A stretch of 64,000 bases of DNA from RGIG3528 sp045598045 (GTDB lineage: Bacteria > Bacillota > Clostridia > Lachnospirales > Lachnospiraceae): contig JAZLLG010000033.1 of the NCBI GenBank assembly GCA_045598045.1, forward strand, positions 10,770 through 74,769, given 5' to 3'. The translations under genes and the position numbers were made by a program. Shown here in pieces: positions 52,148-60,311 of the stretch (the stretch's first letter is position 1; each line of letters begins with the position of its first letter). The notes below the pieces were generated by a model, which was given only the letters and a program-made list of their open reading frames with translations, was not told the DNA's origin and made no database searches.

Positions 52148-53325
52148 TAGTTTCCTTTCGCAGGCTTAAGCATTTTGTGGTGATCTTCTTTTTCGTAGTA
52201 AAGCATCTCGTCTGCATGTTCGGTAAATGTATCCAAAGTTTCACCGAATTCATATTTTGCATAACCGATACTTAATGAAAGCTTGTATTTTACGCCGGGA
52301 GCTTCATTTCTTTCTTTGACGGCAAGATTAATCTGGCGCTTAAACTCTTCTATTTCGTCGGCAAAGCGCGCTTTGAAAACAATGGCAAACTCGTCACCGC
52401 CGTACCTTGCAAGGAATGACCCACCAAGGCTCGCGCAAACTTTTTTAAGAATGTTTGAAACCTCAAGAAGAGCTTTATCGCCCTCGGCATGACCGAAGCG
52501 GTCGTTAATATCTTTAAAGTAGTCAATGTCGCAAATGATAAGGTAAAGCTTCAAAGGGCTTTTGGGCTCCTGCATTGCGGAAGTAATGTAATGAAGGTAC
52601 TGGCGCTTGTTGTTTAATCCCGTAAGGCCATCGGTGGAAACGTGTCCGACCTGAAAATCAAAGTAAACAAAAATCATTATTATGCTGAACGCCGGAGCCA
52701 TGGAATGGAACGACTTTGCAAGCATGTTGATTATAAGGGCTGTTATCGGTATCGAAACAAAAAGCACGACCGTCTCAACGGAAAGATCTGTTTTTGTTTC
52801 CGTGTCATATACGAATGCAACAAGAAGCTGTACTGCGGAAAAGCCAACAAAAACGTAAGGGAGAATGTAAAGGAAAACCGAAAGATAGCCCGATTCGATC
52901 ATATTCGTTTCGGGATTAACCTTGAAAAGAATCTCCGCAAAAGGACTTAATACAGTAAGCAAAAGAAGGATAACATAAGGAATGATGAAACTCATTCTGT
53001 TATCACGATTATATATTTTTTTGGTTCTTGTAAATTCCGTGGAATAAAGGAACCATTGAAAGGACATGTTGAAAATGCAGCAAAGGTAAAGGACATAAAC
53101 GACTTGAACGGCTACATAAGCAAAATTGCCTCTCTGCCCTTCAGTGACGGCACATAAAATGTCAAAAAAGCAGACACTGAAAATACAACAAAGACACCTG
53201 ATAAACGGAATATTGGAGTCTCTGTCTTCTTTATCACGGTATACACGGTAGATAACCCATCCCATAAGAATTATGGAGAACAGGTCCAACTCAATTCTGG
53301 CACTTACACCTAACATAACCTTCAC
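52147..53325 (-). CDS. Membrane diguanylate cyclase
   Basis: This 392-residue protein has about six to eight N-terminal membrane helices and a cytoplasmic GGDEF domain with an intact GGDEF at 309-313 (RYGGDEFAIV), preceded by TDGLTGLNNKRQY. It should make c-di-GMP in response to an unknown signal. It leads a ten-gene operon ending in miaB, an unusual head gene for phoH-ybeY. Its promoter has an extended -10. Confidence 0.92.
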   Translation of the reverse strand: MKVMLGVSARIELDLFSIILMGWVIYRVYRDKEDRDSNIPFIRCLCCIFSVCFFDILCAVTEGQRGNFAYVAVQVVYVLYLCCIFNMSFQWFLYSTEFTRTKKIYNRDNRMSFIIPYVILLLLTVLSPFAEILFKVNPETNMIESGYLSVFLYILPYVFVGFSAVQLLVAFVYDTETKTDLSVETVVLFVSIPITALIINMLAKSFHSMAPAFSIIMIFVYFDFQVGHVSTDGLTGLNNKRQYLHYITSAMQEPKSPLKLYLIICDIDYFKDINDRFGHAEGDKALLEVSNILKKVCASLGGSFLARYGGDEFAIVFKARFADEIEEFKRQINLAVKERNEAPGVKYKLSLSIGYAKYEFGETLDTFTEHADEMLYYEKEDHHKMLKPAKGN

Positions 53326-53348
53326 CTTTTCAGACCATATTTGATGTG

Positions 53349-53376
53349 ATTATAGCATATTCATTCAAAAAAACAA
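53349..53376 (-). promoter_or_regulatory. Promoter of the diguanylate cyclase-phoH-to-miaB operon
   Basis: On the minus strand TTGTTT (53371-53376), a 16-bp spacer and a perfect TATAAT (53349-53354) with the extended TGC in front are present. A consensus TTGACA slightly farther upstream (23-bp spacing) is too distant. Confidence 0.75.
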
Positions 53377-53399
53377 ATGTCAATATAGAAAAATTGCAA

Positions 53400-53429
53400 G
53401 AAAAAAGAGGCTGCATATTTACAGCCTCT
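53400..53429 (-). terminator. Intrinsic terminator after rpsU
   Basis: On the minus strand perfect 8-bp arms (53406-53413 and 53422-53429) with an 8-nt loop are followed by a T run. It lies 14 bp after the rpsU stop. Confidence 0.92.
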
Positions 53430-53442
53430 TGAAAGCGTTTTA

Positions 53443-53619
53443 CTATTTATATTTGCGCTTACGAGCAGCTTCAGACTTTTTCTTACGTCTTACGCTGGGC
53501 TTCTCATAATGCTCACGCTTACGAATCTCCTGCTGGATGCCTGCCTTAGCACAGTTTCTCTTGAATCTGCGAAGAGCGCTGTCCAGTGATTCATTTTCTT
53601 TTACGATAACATTTGACAT
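53443..53619 (-). CDS. rpsU: Ribosomal protein bS21
   Basis: This 58-codon gene begins MSNVIVKENESLDSALRRFK and ends in a run of Lys and Arg, a full-length bS21 of the small subunit. GGAGGG lies 9 nt before the ATG. It has its own promoter and terminator, so it is a single-gene unit. Confidence 0.97.
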   Translation of the reverse strand: MSNVIVKENESLDSALRRFKRNCAKAGIQQEIRKREHYEKPSVRRKKKSEAARKRKYK

Positions 53620-53687
53620 ATTCTTTATCCCTCCCTCCGGGTTGAAGGTAGTTGCTTATTAATCAATTTAAAACAAAGCACCTAATG

Positions 53688-53715
53688 ATTATAACATAAA
53701 AATATCATTCGTCAA
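53688..53715 (-). promoter_or_regulatory. Sigma-A promoter of rpsU
   Basis: On the minus strand TTGACG (53710-53715), a 16-bp spacer and a perfect TATAAT (53688-53693) lie about 70 bp before the ATG. Confidence 0.85.
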
Positions 53716-53763
53716 CACAAAATTTGTTATAACTAAACTAAAGTGTACAAATTCCTCTATTGT

Positions 53764-56043
53764 TTATTGCATTTGTTTTTTTAAGAAAACAAATGCACCT
53801 GCTGCAAATATGGAAAGTGCCGAAATTAAAACACACAGTGCAATACCTGATTTATTAACGGAAGTATCTTCTTTATCCGTTTCCTCTGTTGAAATCTTGT
53901 TTAAGGAATCCCTATTTTCCGATGCAGATGCTTCCGAAGTGTTTCCCACACCAACTGTAAATGCAACATAGCATGATTCCGCATTTGTAAACACACCGTT
54001 CTCGGATCCGTTAAGATTTTTTATGTACGCTCCGTTCTTATCCACTGCACGAATTTGTACAACAGATAATTTACCTTTCTCAACCGCCAACGCTTCTTCC
54101 GGTATTTCAAGAGTTGCAAAACCATCATTAAGCTCAGCCTCGTAGATAAATTTACCGTTTACCTGAAAACTCAGTTTCTCAGCTCGGGAATCATCCGTTC
54201 CCGCACAAATAAACACTTTTTCCTTATTTTCGGGTGTATTAACAGTGTTCTTAACCTTTCCACCCGTTATTTCGTCAACTCCTTCTACAGATTCCACCCA
54301 TACAGATTCACATCCCACATAACCACCGAGCGAATTAATAAGCGTATCAAGACTGCAAAACTGGTCATCCAGCCAGGTTATTCGCTGTTCAATGAAGCTT
54401 CTTGTATATTTTTTCTGTGTATACGGACTCTTTCCGGCTAAACCACCGAGACTGTCAGTGTGCAGCCAACGTTTGTAATTAGCATCAAGTGCATTTTCAA
54501 GTTTTGCGGTTTCTTCATCAAACTGATTTAAAAGCGGCGCTATACAAGCATCATGCACCTCATGATAACGTTCGTAAAGCTTTGTAACAAAATACGGATC
54601 TCGAATAAGAAGACGGTTAAACTGCTGAGTCTGGTAATAGTGCTCATTTGCGAACCAATCGTTTGTTGTCTGCCATTCTTTTGCATAGGCAAAAGATCCG
54701 TTTCTGTTTCCTGCTGTGTCAATTCCGTACATGGAATTTCCGAAAGCCCAATCAAAATCCCAGGCCGGACCGAAAACGAGCTTTGAGTCGATGTCTTTGT
54801 ACATGAAAAAACTGTTTTTCATAGAATCCCAGTTATCGGAAATTTCACATACAATAAAATTGTTTAGTGCTGAATCAAGATCAAGAAGATCTGTGTAATG
54901 CATTCCGTCAAAGCGTTCCGAAGTGTATGGAACACCTTTGTATTTCGTACCGGTTCTCACGCCTCTGTCATAATCATAAAAACCTTCTTTATCATTTTTA
55001 TAATGCTTATCTTCGTTTCTGAACACAAAATCGGTAGAGTGAAGCGCATATTCCATTGACTGAACATAATCCATCATATATTCGGCCAAATCTTCAAAGA
55101 TGCTTTCGGTTCTGTCCGGAGAACTCATATATATCGGGAGTTTGTAAGCGGTTTTCAGATTTGAACCATAATCGTTGTAAAAATCCATTTCCAGCAGAAC
55201 TCCGCCTGTAGGATCCGGAACATTACTGAAATCATAATAATCCGAAAGGCAAATCGGTTCGCCGCCAAGATATTCGGGTGTTATGCGATGAATATCGTCA
55301 ACCGCCCAGAAATAATCGCTTTCAAGCTGTTCTTTAAGTTGTTCCTGTTTTACCGGATAATCATTTTCCCGAAGCCATCCGTTGTCAATATATGCCCGTA
55401 TAACCGCATCGGATACATCGTCGGCAAGTTCCGACCAGTCGTATATGTCAACTCTCGAGCTTCCGATTCTGACTTGTTCGCATAAATCATATAAGCCCAT
55501 ATATTCACCGTTTATGACAAGTGAAACAGGTTCTGATTTCATACCTTCCATCCCGAGATTCATTGAAAGATTCTGAAGAATTCTGTTTCTTACTCCGGTC
55601 AAATCAATGGCATTGGCCAGTAATACAAAATGTCTGCTGCTTCCCATGCCAAGAAGGTCCGACTTGGTTTCAAGTTTGATTTTATAAGGCTTTTTTGAAA
55701 GATTTGCAGTCGAATTGCCACGTACCTTTATATATGCACTTCCCTCATACAGCTCTCCTTCCGAATAACCTTTAGCATCAAGCTTCATCTGAACCGGTGT
55801 ATATCCTTTTTTCGAAATGATGGAATTATTTTCTGAAGTAAGTATATAAACAACCGGAATTCCTGATTTTTTTAGAATTTCCTTAGTATCATCATCAAGA
55901 TCATCAAATAAATTTGTTGTTTTTACTTCATTTCCGGATACGTTATTGGAAGAAGTAAAAAAAATGACAGCAAATATTCCAATAAAATAAACGCCAAGTG
56001 CAAATATGATTTTTTTTAAATTAATACATGAATGCTTTCTCAT
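53764..56043 (-). CDS. CotH-kinase-family surface protein
   Basis: This 759-residue protein has an N-terminal hydrophobic signal (about 10-30) and a C-terminal membrane helix (about 733-754) followed by KKQMQ, so it is held on the outer face of the membrane. The CotH fold is seen in YIKVRGNSTANLSKKPYKI, LLANAIDLTGVRNRI and the catalytic-type WDFDWAFGNS (about 427-436). In B. subtilis, CotH is a spore-coat protein kinase; non-spore homologues are common on clostridial cell surfaces. The last about 150 residues include a beta-sandwich-like region and a Ser/Glu-rich stalk. No partner is encoded next to it. Confidence 0.88.
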   Translation of the reverse strand: MRKHSCINLKKIIFALGVYFIGIFAVIFFTSSNNVSGNEVKTTNLFDDLDDDTKEILKKSGIPVVYILTSENNSIISKKGYTPVQMKLDAKGYSEGELYEGSAYIKVRGNSTANLSKKPYKIKLETKSDLLGMGSSRHFVLLANAIDLTGVRNRILQNLSMNLGMEGMKSEPVSLVINGEYMGLYDLCEQVRIGSSRVDIYDWSELADDVSDAVIRAYIDNGWLRENDYPVKQEQLKEQLESDYFWAVDDIHRITPEYLGGEPICLSDYYDFSNVPDPTGGVLLEMDFYNDYGSNLKTAYKLPIYMSSPDRTESIFEDLAEYMMDYVQSMEYALHSTDFVFRNEDKHYKNDKEGFYDYDRGVRTGTKYKGVPYTSERFDGMHYTDLLDLDSALNNFIVCEISDNWDSMKNSFFMYKDIDSKLVFGPAWDFDWAFGNSMYGIDTAGNRNGSFAYAKEWQTTNDWFANEHYYQTQQFNRLLIRDPYFVTKLYERYHEVHDACIAPLLNQFDEETAKLENALDANYKRWLHTDSLGGLAGKSPYTQKKYTRSFIEQRITWLDDQFCSLDTLINSLGGYVGCESVWVESVEGVDEITGGKVKNTVNTPENKEKVFICAGTDDSRAEKLSFQVNGKFIYEAELNDGFATLEIPEEALAVEKGKLSVVQIRAVDKNGAYIKNLNGSENGVFTNAESCYVAFTVGVGNTSEASASENRDSLNKISTEETDKEDTSVNKSGIALCVLISALSIFAAGAFVFLKKQMQ

Positions 56044-56232
56044 TTATCTTCCTCGGAACACTTTGATACAGCAGATTTCAAAATATTATCATTAAAACAT
56101 TTAATTCAGCTTGTTTTAAAACGATTATTTTAGTAATTTCTAAAACATTATTCTTTACTCTAAACCTTTAAAGTTAAAATACTACTTTTCTTACAGAAAA
56201 TCAAGTCGGCAGGCCGGCTACTACCCGCTTGC

Positions 56233-56276
56233 GTGCGAAAACATTATCGAGAGAGCATGCTTCTCACTATTCGCAC
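56233..56276. repeat. REP-like extragenic hairpin
   Basis: GTGCGAA (56233-56239) and TTCGCAC (56270-56276) are perfect inverted arms. Inside them an imperfect palindrome is centred on GCATGC (56255-56260). It lies directly beyond the aconitase terminator. The shape resembles repetitive extragenic palindromes; no second copy was noticed in this window. Confidence 0.45.
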
Positions 56277-56313
56277 AAAAAATCGGCTATAAGAATAACC
56301 TATAGCCGATTTT
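56277..56313 (-). terminator. Intrinsic terminator after the aconitase gene
   Basis: On the minus strand perfect 13-bp arms AAAATCGGCTATA/TATAGCCGATTTT (56301-56313 and 56279-56291) are followed by T residues. Confidence 0.92.
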
Positions 56314-56351
56314 ATCAATTATTGATTTCCTTTGCAGAAAAGCATTACTAA

Positions 56352-58628
56352 TTAGTTTCTGTAGTAGTTGATAAGACAACCCTTGGCGATAATTTCTCTC
56401 TCGTCATCGGTGAGTTCACCTATCTTAAGGGTAAATTCTTTATCTTTGTTTACGATATATGCCTTAACTTCGGATTTTTTATTCTTAATGGCATCGAGAA
56501 TATCTCTTACAAGAACATAGTCTCCGACTTCGAAAGGACATTCCTCATCAAAGATAAAAGGTACCATACCCCAGTTAATAAGATTGCTGCGGTAACGTTT
56601 TGTAGCATATTCTTTTGCTACATTGGCAAGGCCGCCAAGTACCTTCTGACAGGAAGCTGCCTGCTCTCTCGCACTGCCGTCACCGGGCTTTACAGCATAG
56701 ATTACACTGCCGATTTCAACATCAAGCGGATTAAGTGAGAATTTATCTGCTACCTTTGTAAGCATAGGCTTAATTTCAGGTAAAACATTGTAAATGTCAT
56801 TAACAGAAGAAGCTTCCCATCTTGCTTTCTCAGCTTTCTGAATCTCTTTAGCTCGTCCAACGTACTGAGGATCCTTACGTGAAAGAGTAAACTCAGCGAG
56901 TCCCAAAGGATTGGAACGGAAGGAAGAAGTCTCGCCCGAAGGAATAAGCTCATCTGTAGTGGTTACAGGATCGTGTATTACGGATGCGACACGAAGAAGC
57001 ATATTCTCTTTAAGTGCACACATCTTCGGCCAGTCAACGATACCGGGACCAAACTTAACCTCTGCGGAAGGATCTGCCTTGCCTATGCCGTTATATACAC
57101 GCTTTTCGTATATGGTTGAATCAAAGAAATACTGAGGTCTTGTAAATGTGCCTTCAAACTCGGCAGCACTTGTAAGGAAGCCTTTGTTTGCAGCCGTAGC
57201 GGCAATTGAACGTGCATCCATAAGAGCAACGGATGCAATCTGGCCGTTTGTAATCTTTGAGCCTTCGCGGTTAGGGAAGTTACGTGTTGAATGACGTACG
57301 GAAAGTCCCTTGTTTGCAGGAACATCTCCGGCGCCAAAGCAAGGTCCGCAGAAAGCAGTTCTTATTGTGGCACCTGTCTCCATGAGCTTGGCTATTGTTC
57401 CGTTCTTAACAAGCTCCATCATAATGGGCTGTGATGCGGGATATACGCTAAGTGAGAATTCATCGTTACCGATGCACTTGCCGTTCAAAATGTCTGCTGC
57501 AGCACAAATGTTTTCGAAACCGCCGCCTGCACATCCGGCAATAACGCCCTGTTCAACATAAAGTTTACCGTCACGTACTTTATCCTTAAGTGTATACTTG
57601 ACTTTATTGTTATCAAGAGAAACAAGAGCATTCTTTTCAACTTCGTCAAGAATGTCCATGAGGTTTGCATTTACATCATCAATCGTATAAACGTTTGAAG
57701 GATGGAAAGGCATTGCAATCATAGGCTTAATTTCGGAAAGGTTAACTTCTATAAGGCCGTCATAATATACGACTTCAGGCAGAGTAAGTTCCTTAAAGCC
57801 TTCCGGACGCTTATGAAGATTGTAGAAGTTCTTAACCTTATCGTCAGTAATCCAGATAGATGAAAGACATGTTGTTTCGGTTGTCATAACATCTACTCCG
57901 ATACGTTCATCGACGGTAAGTGAATTGACACCGTCGCCAAAGAATTCCATTACTTTGTTTTTAACGTAGCCGTTTTTGAATACAGCGCCGATAATTGCAA
58001 GAGCAATATCCTGAGGGCCGACACCGTGACCGATTTTACCGGTAAGATGTACGCCAACAACGCCGGGCATATTTATATCATATGTTTTTGAAAGGAGCTG
58101 TTTAACGAGTTCAGGTCCGCCTTCTCCGACTGCCATTGTTCCGAGGGCACCGTAACGTGTGTGCGAATCGGAACCAAGAATCATCTTTCCGCCTTCTGCG
58201 AGCATCTCACGTGCGAACTGATGAATAACAGCCTGATGAGGAGGTACATAGACACCGCCGTACTTCTTTGCGCAGGAAAGACCAAACATATGGTCATCCT
58301 CGTTTATTGTACCGCCAACGGCACAAAGAGAGTTATGACAGTTTGTAAGAACGTAAGGGATAGGGAAAGATTCGAGGCCCGATGCACGTGCAGTCTGAAT
58401 AATTCCAACGAAAGTAATATCATGAGAGGTAAGCTTATCAAACTTGATTTTAAGCTTATCCATATTACCGGATGTATTGTGATTCTTAAGAATATTGTAG
58501 GCAAGAGTATTCTGCTTAGCCGTTTCTTTGTCGGCTTTACCCGCATATGCGGATGCCGGGAGTTTGTCCTCTTCTACAATGTCTTTTCCATAAAAAACGT
58601 ATGCGCCTTTGTCATAAAGCTTAATCAT
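56352..58628 (-). CDS. acnA: Aconitate hydratase
   Basis: Aconitase interconverts citrate and isocitrate. The 758-residue protein has the 4Fe-4S ligands Cys366 (AGCAGGG), Cys427 and Cys430 (CGPCFGAGD), the substrate-binding TNCHNSL near residue 97, and SDSHTRYGALG. A C-terminal swivel domain follows, with the SGETSSFRSNPLG segment. The start is ATG 58628, with GGAGG 5 nt upstream; the frame extends 13 codons farther without support. Clostridial members of this branch are often just called hydratase, so a homoaconitase-like substrate cannot be excluded. Confidence 0.9.
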   Translation of the reverse strand: MIKLYDKGAYVFYGKDIVEEDKLPASAYAGKADKETAKQNTLAYNILKNHNTSGNMDKLKIKFDKLTSHDITFVGIIQTARASGLESFPIPYVLTNCHNSLCAVGGTINEDDHMFGLSCAKKYGGVYVPPHQAVIHQFAREMLAEGGKMILGSDSHTRYGALGTMAVGEGGPELVKQLLSKTYDINMPGVVGVHLTGKIGHGVGPQDIALAIIGAVFKNGYVKNKVMEFFGDGVNSLTVDERIGVDVMTTETTCLSSIWITDDKVKNFYNLHKRPEGFKELTLPEVVYYDGLIEVNLSEIKPMIAMPFHPSNVYTIDDVNANLMDILDEVEKNALVSLDNNKVKYTLKDKVRDGKLYVEQGVIAGCAGGGFENICAAADILNGKCIGNDEFSLSVYPASQPIMMELVKNGTIAKLMETGATIRTAFCGPCFGAGDVPANKGLSVRHSTRNFPNREGSKITNGQIASVALMDARSIAATAANKGFLTSAAEFEGTFTRPQYFFDSTIYEKRVYNGIGKADPSAEVKFGPGIVDWPKMCALKENMLLRVASVIHDPVTTTDELIPSGETSSFRSNPLGLAEFTLSRKDPQYVGRAKEIQKAEKARWEASSVNDIYNVLPEIKPMLTKVADKFSLNPLDVEIGSVIYAVKPGDGSAREQAASCQKVLGGLANVAKEYATKRYRSNLINWGMVPFIFDEECPFEVGDYVLVRDILDAIKNKKSEVKAYIVNKDKEFTLKIGELTDDEREIIAKGCLINYYRN

Positions 58629-58694
58629 ATTAGCCTCCAGGAATAGTATTCTTTCACATTTCGACAACTTAATGTATTAACTTAACAGAGTGAA

Positions 58695-58723
58695 AGTATA
58701 CCCATATAAACCTGAAATGTCAA
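58695..58723 (-). promoter_or_regulatory. Sigma-A promoter of the aconitase gene
   Basis: On the minus strand a perfect TTGACA (58718-58723), a 17-bp spacer and TATACT (58695-58700) are present, starting 7 bp after the upstream gene's stop. No terminator is visible in the gap, so some read-through is possible. Confidence 0.87.
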
Positions 58724-58729
58724 CATGGT

Positions 58730-60307
58730 TTATGAGTTTCCGCATACGTTATTTCTGCCGTTTTCTTTTACTTTATAAAGATATTCGTCTGCTCTGTCAG
58801 AGTAGTCAAAGTGAGTTTCACCCTCTTTGGGTACCGCTGAATAATATCCAATGCTTAAAGTAATCGGAGCAACGCTGTTCTCTTCCACACATACACGCGA
58901 TATCTCTTTACGTATCGCCTCGCAGACCGAGCGGGTATATTCAGGGGATTTCCCCTTTGCTATAAGCATAAACTCATCGCCGCCGAACCTGCCGCAATAG
59001 AAATCACCTGAACTGTTTTTTATTGCTTCAGCAACTCTCTGAAGACAGATATCACCCTCAAGATGGCCGAAATTATCATTGAAGTCTTTAAATTTATCTA
59101 TATCAATAATAATAACCGAATAATACTTCTGTTCTTCTACAGCATTAAGGAAAGTAAGTCTTTCTTTGTTTTCCAGTCCGTATCTGCTTCCGACACCTGT
59201 CAGGGCATCATATGTCGACTTAGATTCAAACTCTTCTATGCTTTGACGGTTCTTTTCATTATTTCTAAGAAGCTTCATTGTACGAAGAGAAGTCCCTACA
59301 AACTCGTGTGTCTCCGCGTCCATATAAGTACTTTCTCTTTTCAAAGCTTCGAAATATTTTCTTTTAAGTAAAATCAATTCACTTTCATCATTTTGCATTT
59401 TACAAAGAGTAATATGCCTTTTATAGGATGATACAAGAAGAGACGGATAATCCTCCAGTTCAGCGAATGATGTCATTCTGACGTTTATACGTTTTGCCAG
59501 ATCATATTCATTGATAATAAGTGCGTAGTCAAAGAAATAGCATAAATCATTAAAGATATCGTTATCGCTTGTTGTATCATTTACCGTATTCAGAATGAGA
59601 TTCATCCACTTAATAAACTCTTCTTTGTTTTCGGTAATTACATAATATCTTCCATAAAGAATATAAATATAAATCTCATCTGATTTGTAATATTCCGTAT
59701 CTTTTATTGTTTCAAAATAATCAAGATTCTTTTTTAGTTCATCAAGCTTGTTATCAAGCGCAAGAATAAATGAATAGTTTACAAGAAGGCTAATTCTTTT
59801 GGATTCATAATACACTTCGGAATTCTTTTTGCCGGCTACAGCCTTTTCATAATATTCATATGCATATTTATAATAAAGATAAGCCTTTTCCCGTTCCTTT
59901 GTACTGATAAAGATATTCGTAATATTAAAATATGTATCGCAAAGGCCTTCGTAATCATTTATCTTTTCAAAAGCCAAAACCGAATTAAAATAGTACTTTA
60001 CCGTAAGCGCATTTTGCTTATTGGTACTATAATATGTTCCGATAAACTGATACGCCTTTGCAATATAGTAATAATTCTTTTCTTTTAATGCCAGTTCAAG
60101 CATCTTATTTGCATATTCAAGTAATTTTTTGTAATCAAGAGAATAATAAACGCTGACGCAAAGTGCAGTATAGCCCATAATAATACCAAGGTTATCATTT
60201 GCTTTTTCAGACAACTCAAGAAGCTCCGTACCAATACTAAGATACTGGTCAGGAGTGATTCGGTCATCAGTGTTCATTATATTTTTCAGTTCTTCAATTC
60301 TGTCCAA
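58730..60307 (-). CDS. Soluble TPR-like/GGDEF diguanylate cyclase A
   Basis: This 525-residue cytoplasmic protein has no membrane segment. The N-terminal about 340 residues are helical pairs of the TPR type (for example YYIAKAYQFIGTYYS and EKAYLYYKYAYEYYEKA). A C-terminal GGDEF domain follows with STYDALTGVGSRYGL and an intact GGDEF at 442-446 (RFGGDEFMLIA). It should make c-di-GMP under control of a protein or peptide bound by the repeats. It starts 4 bp after its paralogue, so the two form an operon. Confidence 0.9.
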   Translation of the reverse strand: MDRIEELKNIMNTDDRITPDQYLSIGTELLELSEKANDNLGIIMGYTALCVSVYYSLDYKKLLEYANKMLELALKEKNYYYIAKAYQFIGTYYSTNKQNALTVKYYFNSVLAFEKINDYEGLCDTYFNITNIFISTKEREKAYLYYKYAYEYYEKAVAGKKNSEVYYESKRISLLVNYSFILALDNKLDELKKNLDYFETIKDTEYYKSDEIYIYILYGRYYVITENKEEFIKWMNLILNTVNDTTSDNDIFNDLCYFFDYALIINEYDLAKRINVRMTSFAELEDYPSLLVSSYKRHITLCKMQNDESELILLKRKYFEALKRESTYMDAETHEFVGTSLRTMKLLRNNEKNRQSIEEFESKSTYDALTGVGSRYGLENKERLTFLNAVEEQKYYSVIIIDIDKFKDFNDNFGHLEGDICLQRVAEAIKNSSGDFYCGRFGGDEFMLIAKGKSPEYTRSVCEAIRKEISRVCVEENSVAPITLSIGYYSAVPKEGETHFDYSDRADEYLYKVKENGRNNVCGNS

Positions 60308-60311
60308 AAGC

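Larger units (their letters stand above)
56044..56351. other. 308-bp intergenic region between the CotH-like and aconitase genes
   Basis: It holds the aconitase terminator (56277-56313) and a second long hairpin (56233-56276). The rest is very AT-rich and presumably carries the CotH promoter, though no -35/-10 pair stands out. A short GC-rich patch near 56205-56220 (GGCAGGCCGGC) is unlike its surroundings. No open reading frame with a ribosome site was seen. Confidence 0.7.

Noticed and set aside
53377..53390. TTGACA near 53,382 as the -35 of the cyclase operon
   Set aside because: It is 23 bp from the perfect TATAAT, too far; TTGTTT at 16 bp plus the extended TG element fits better.
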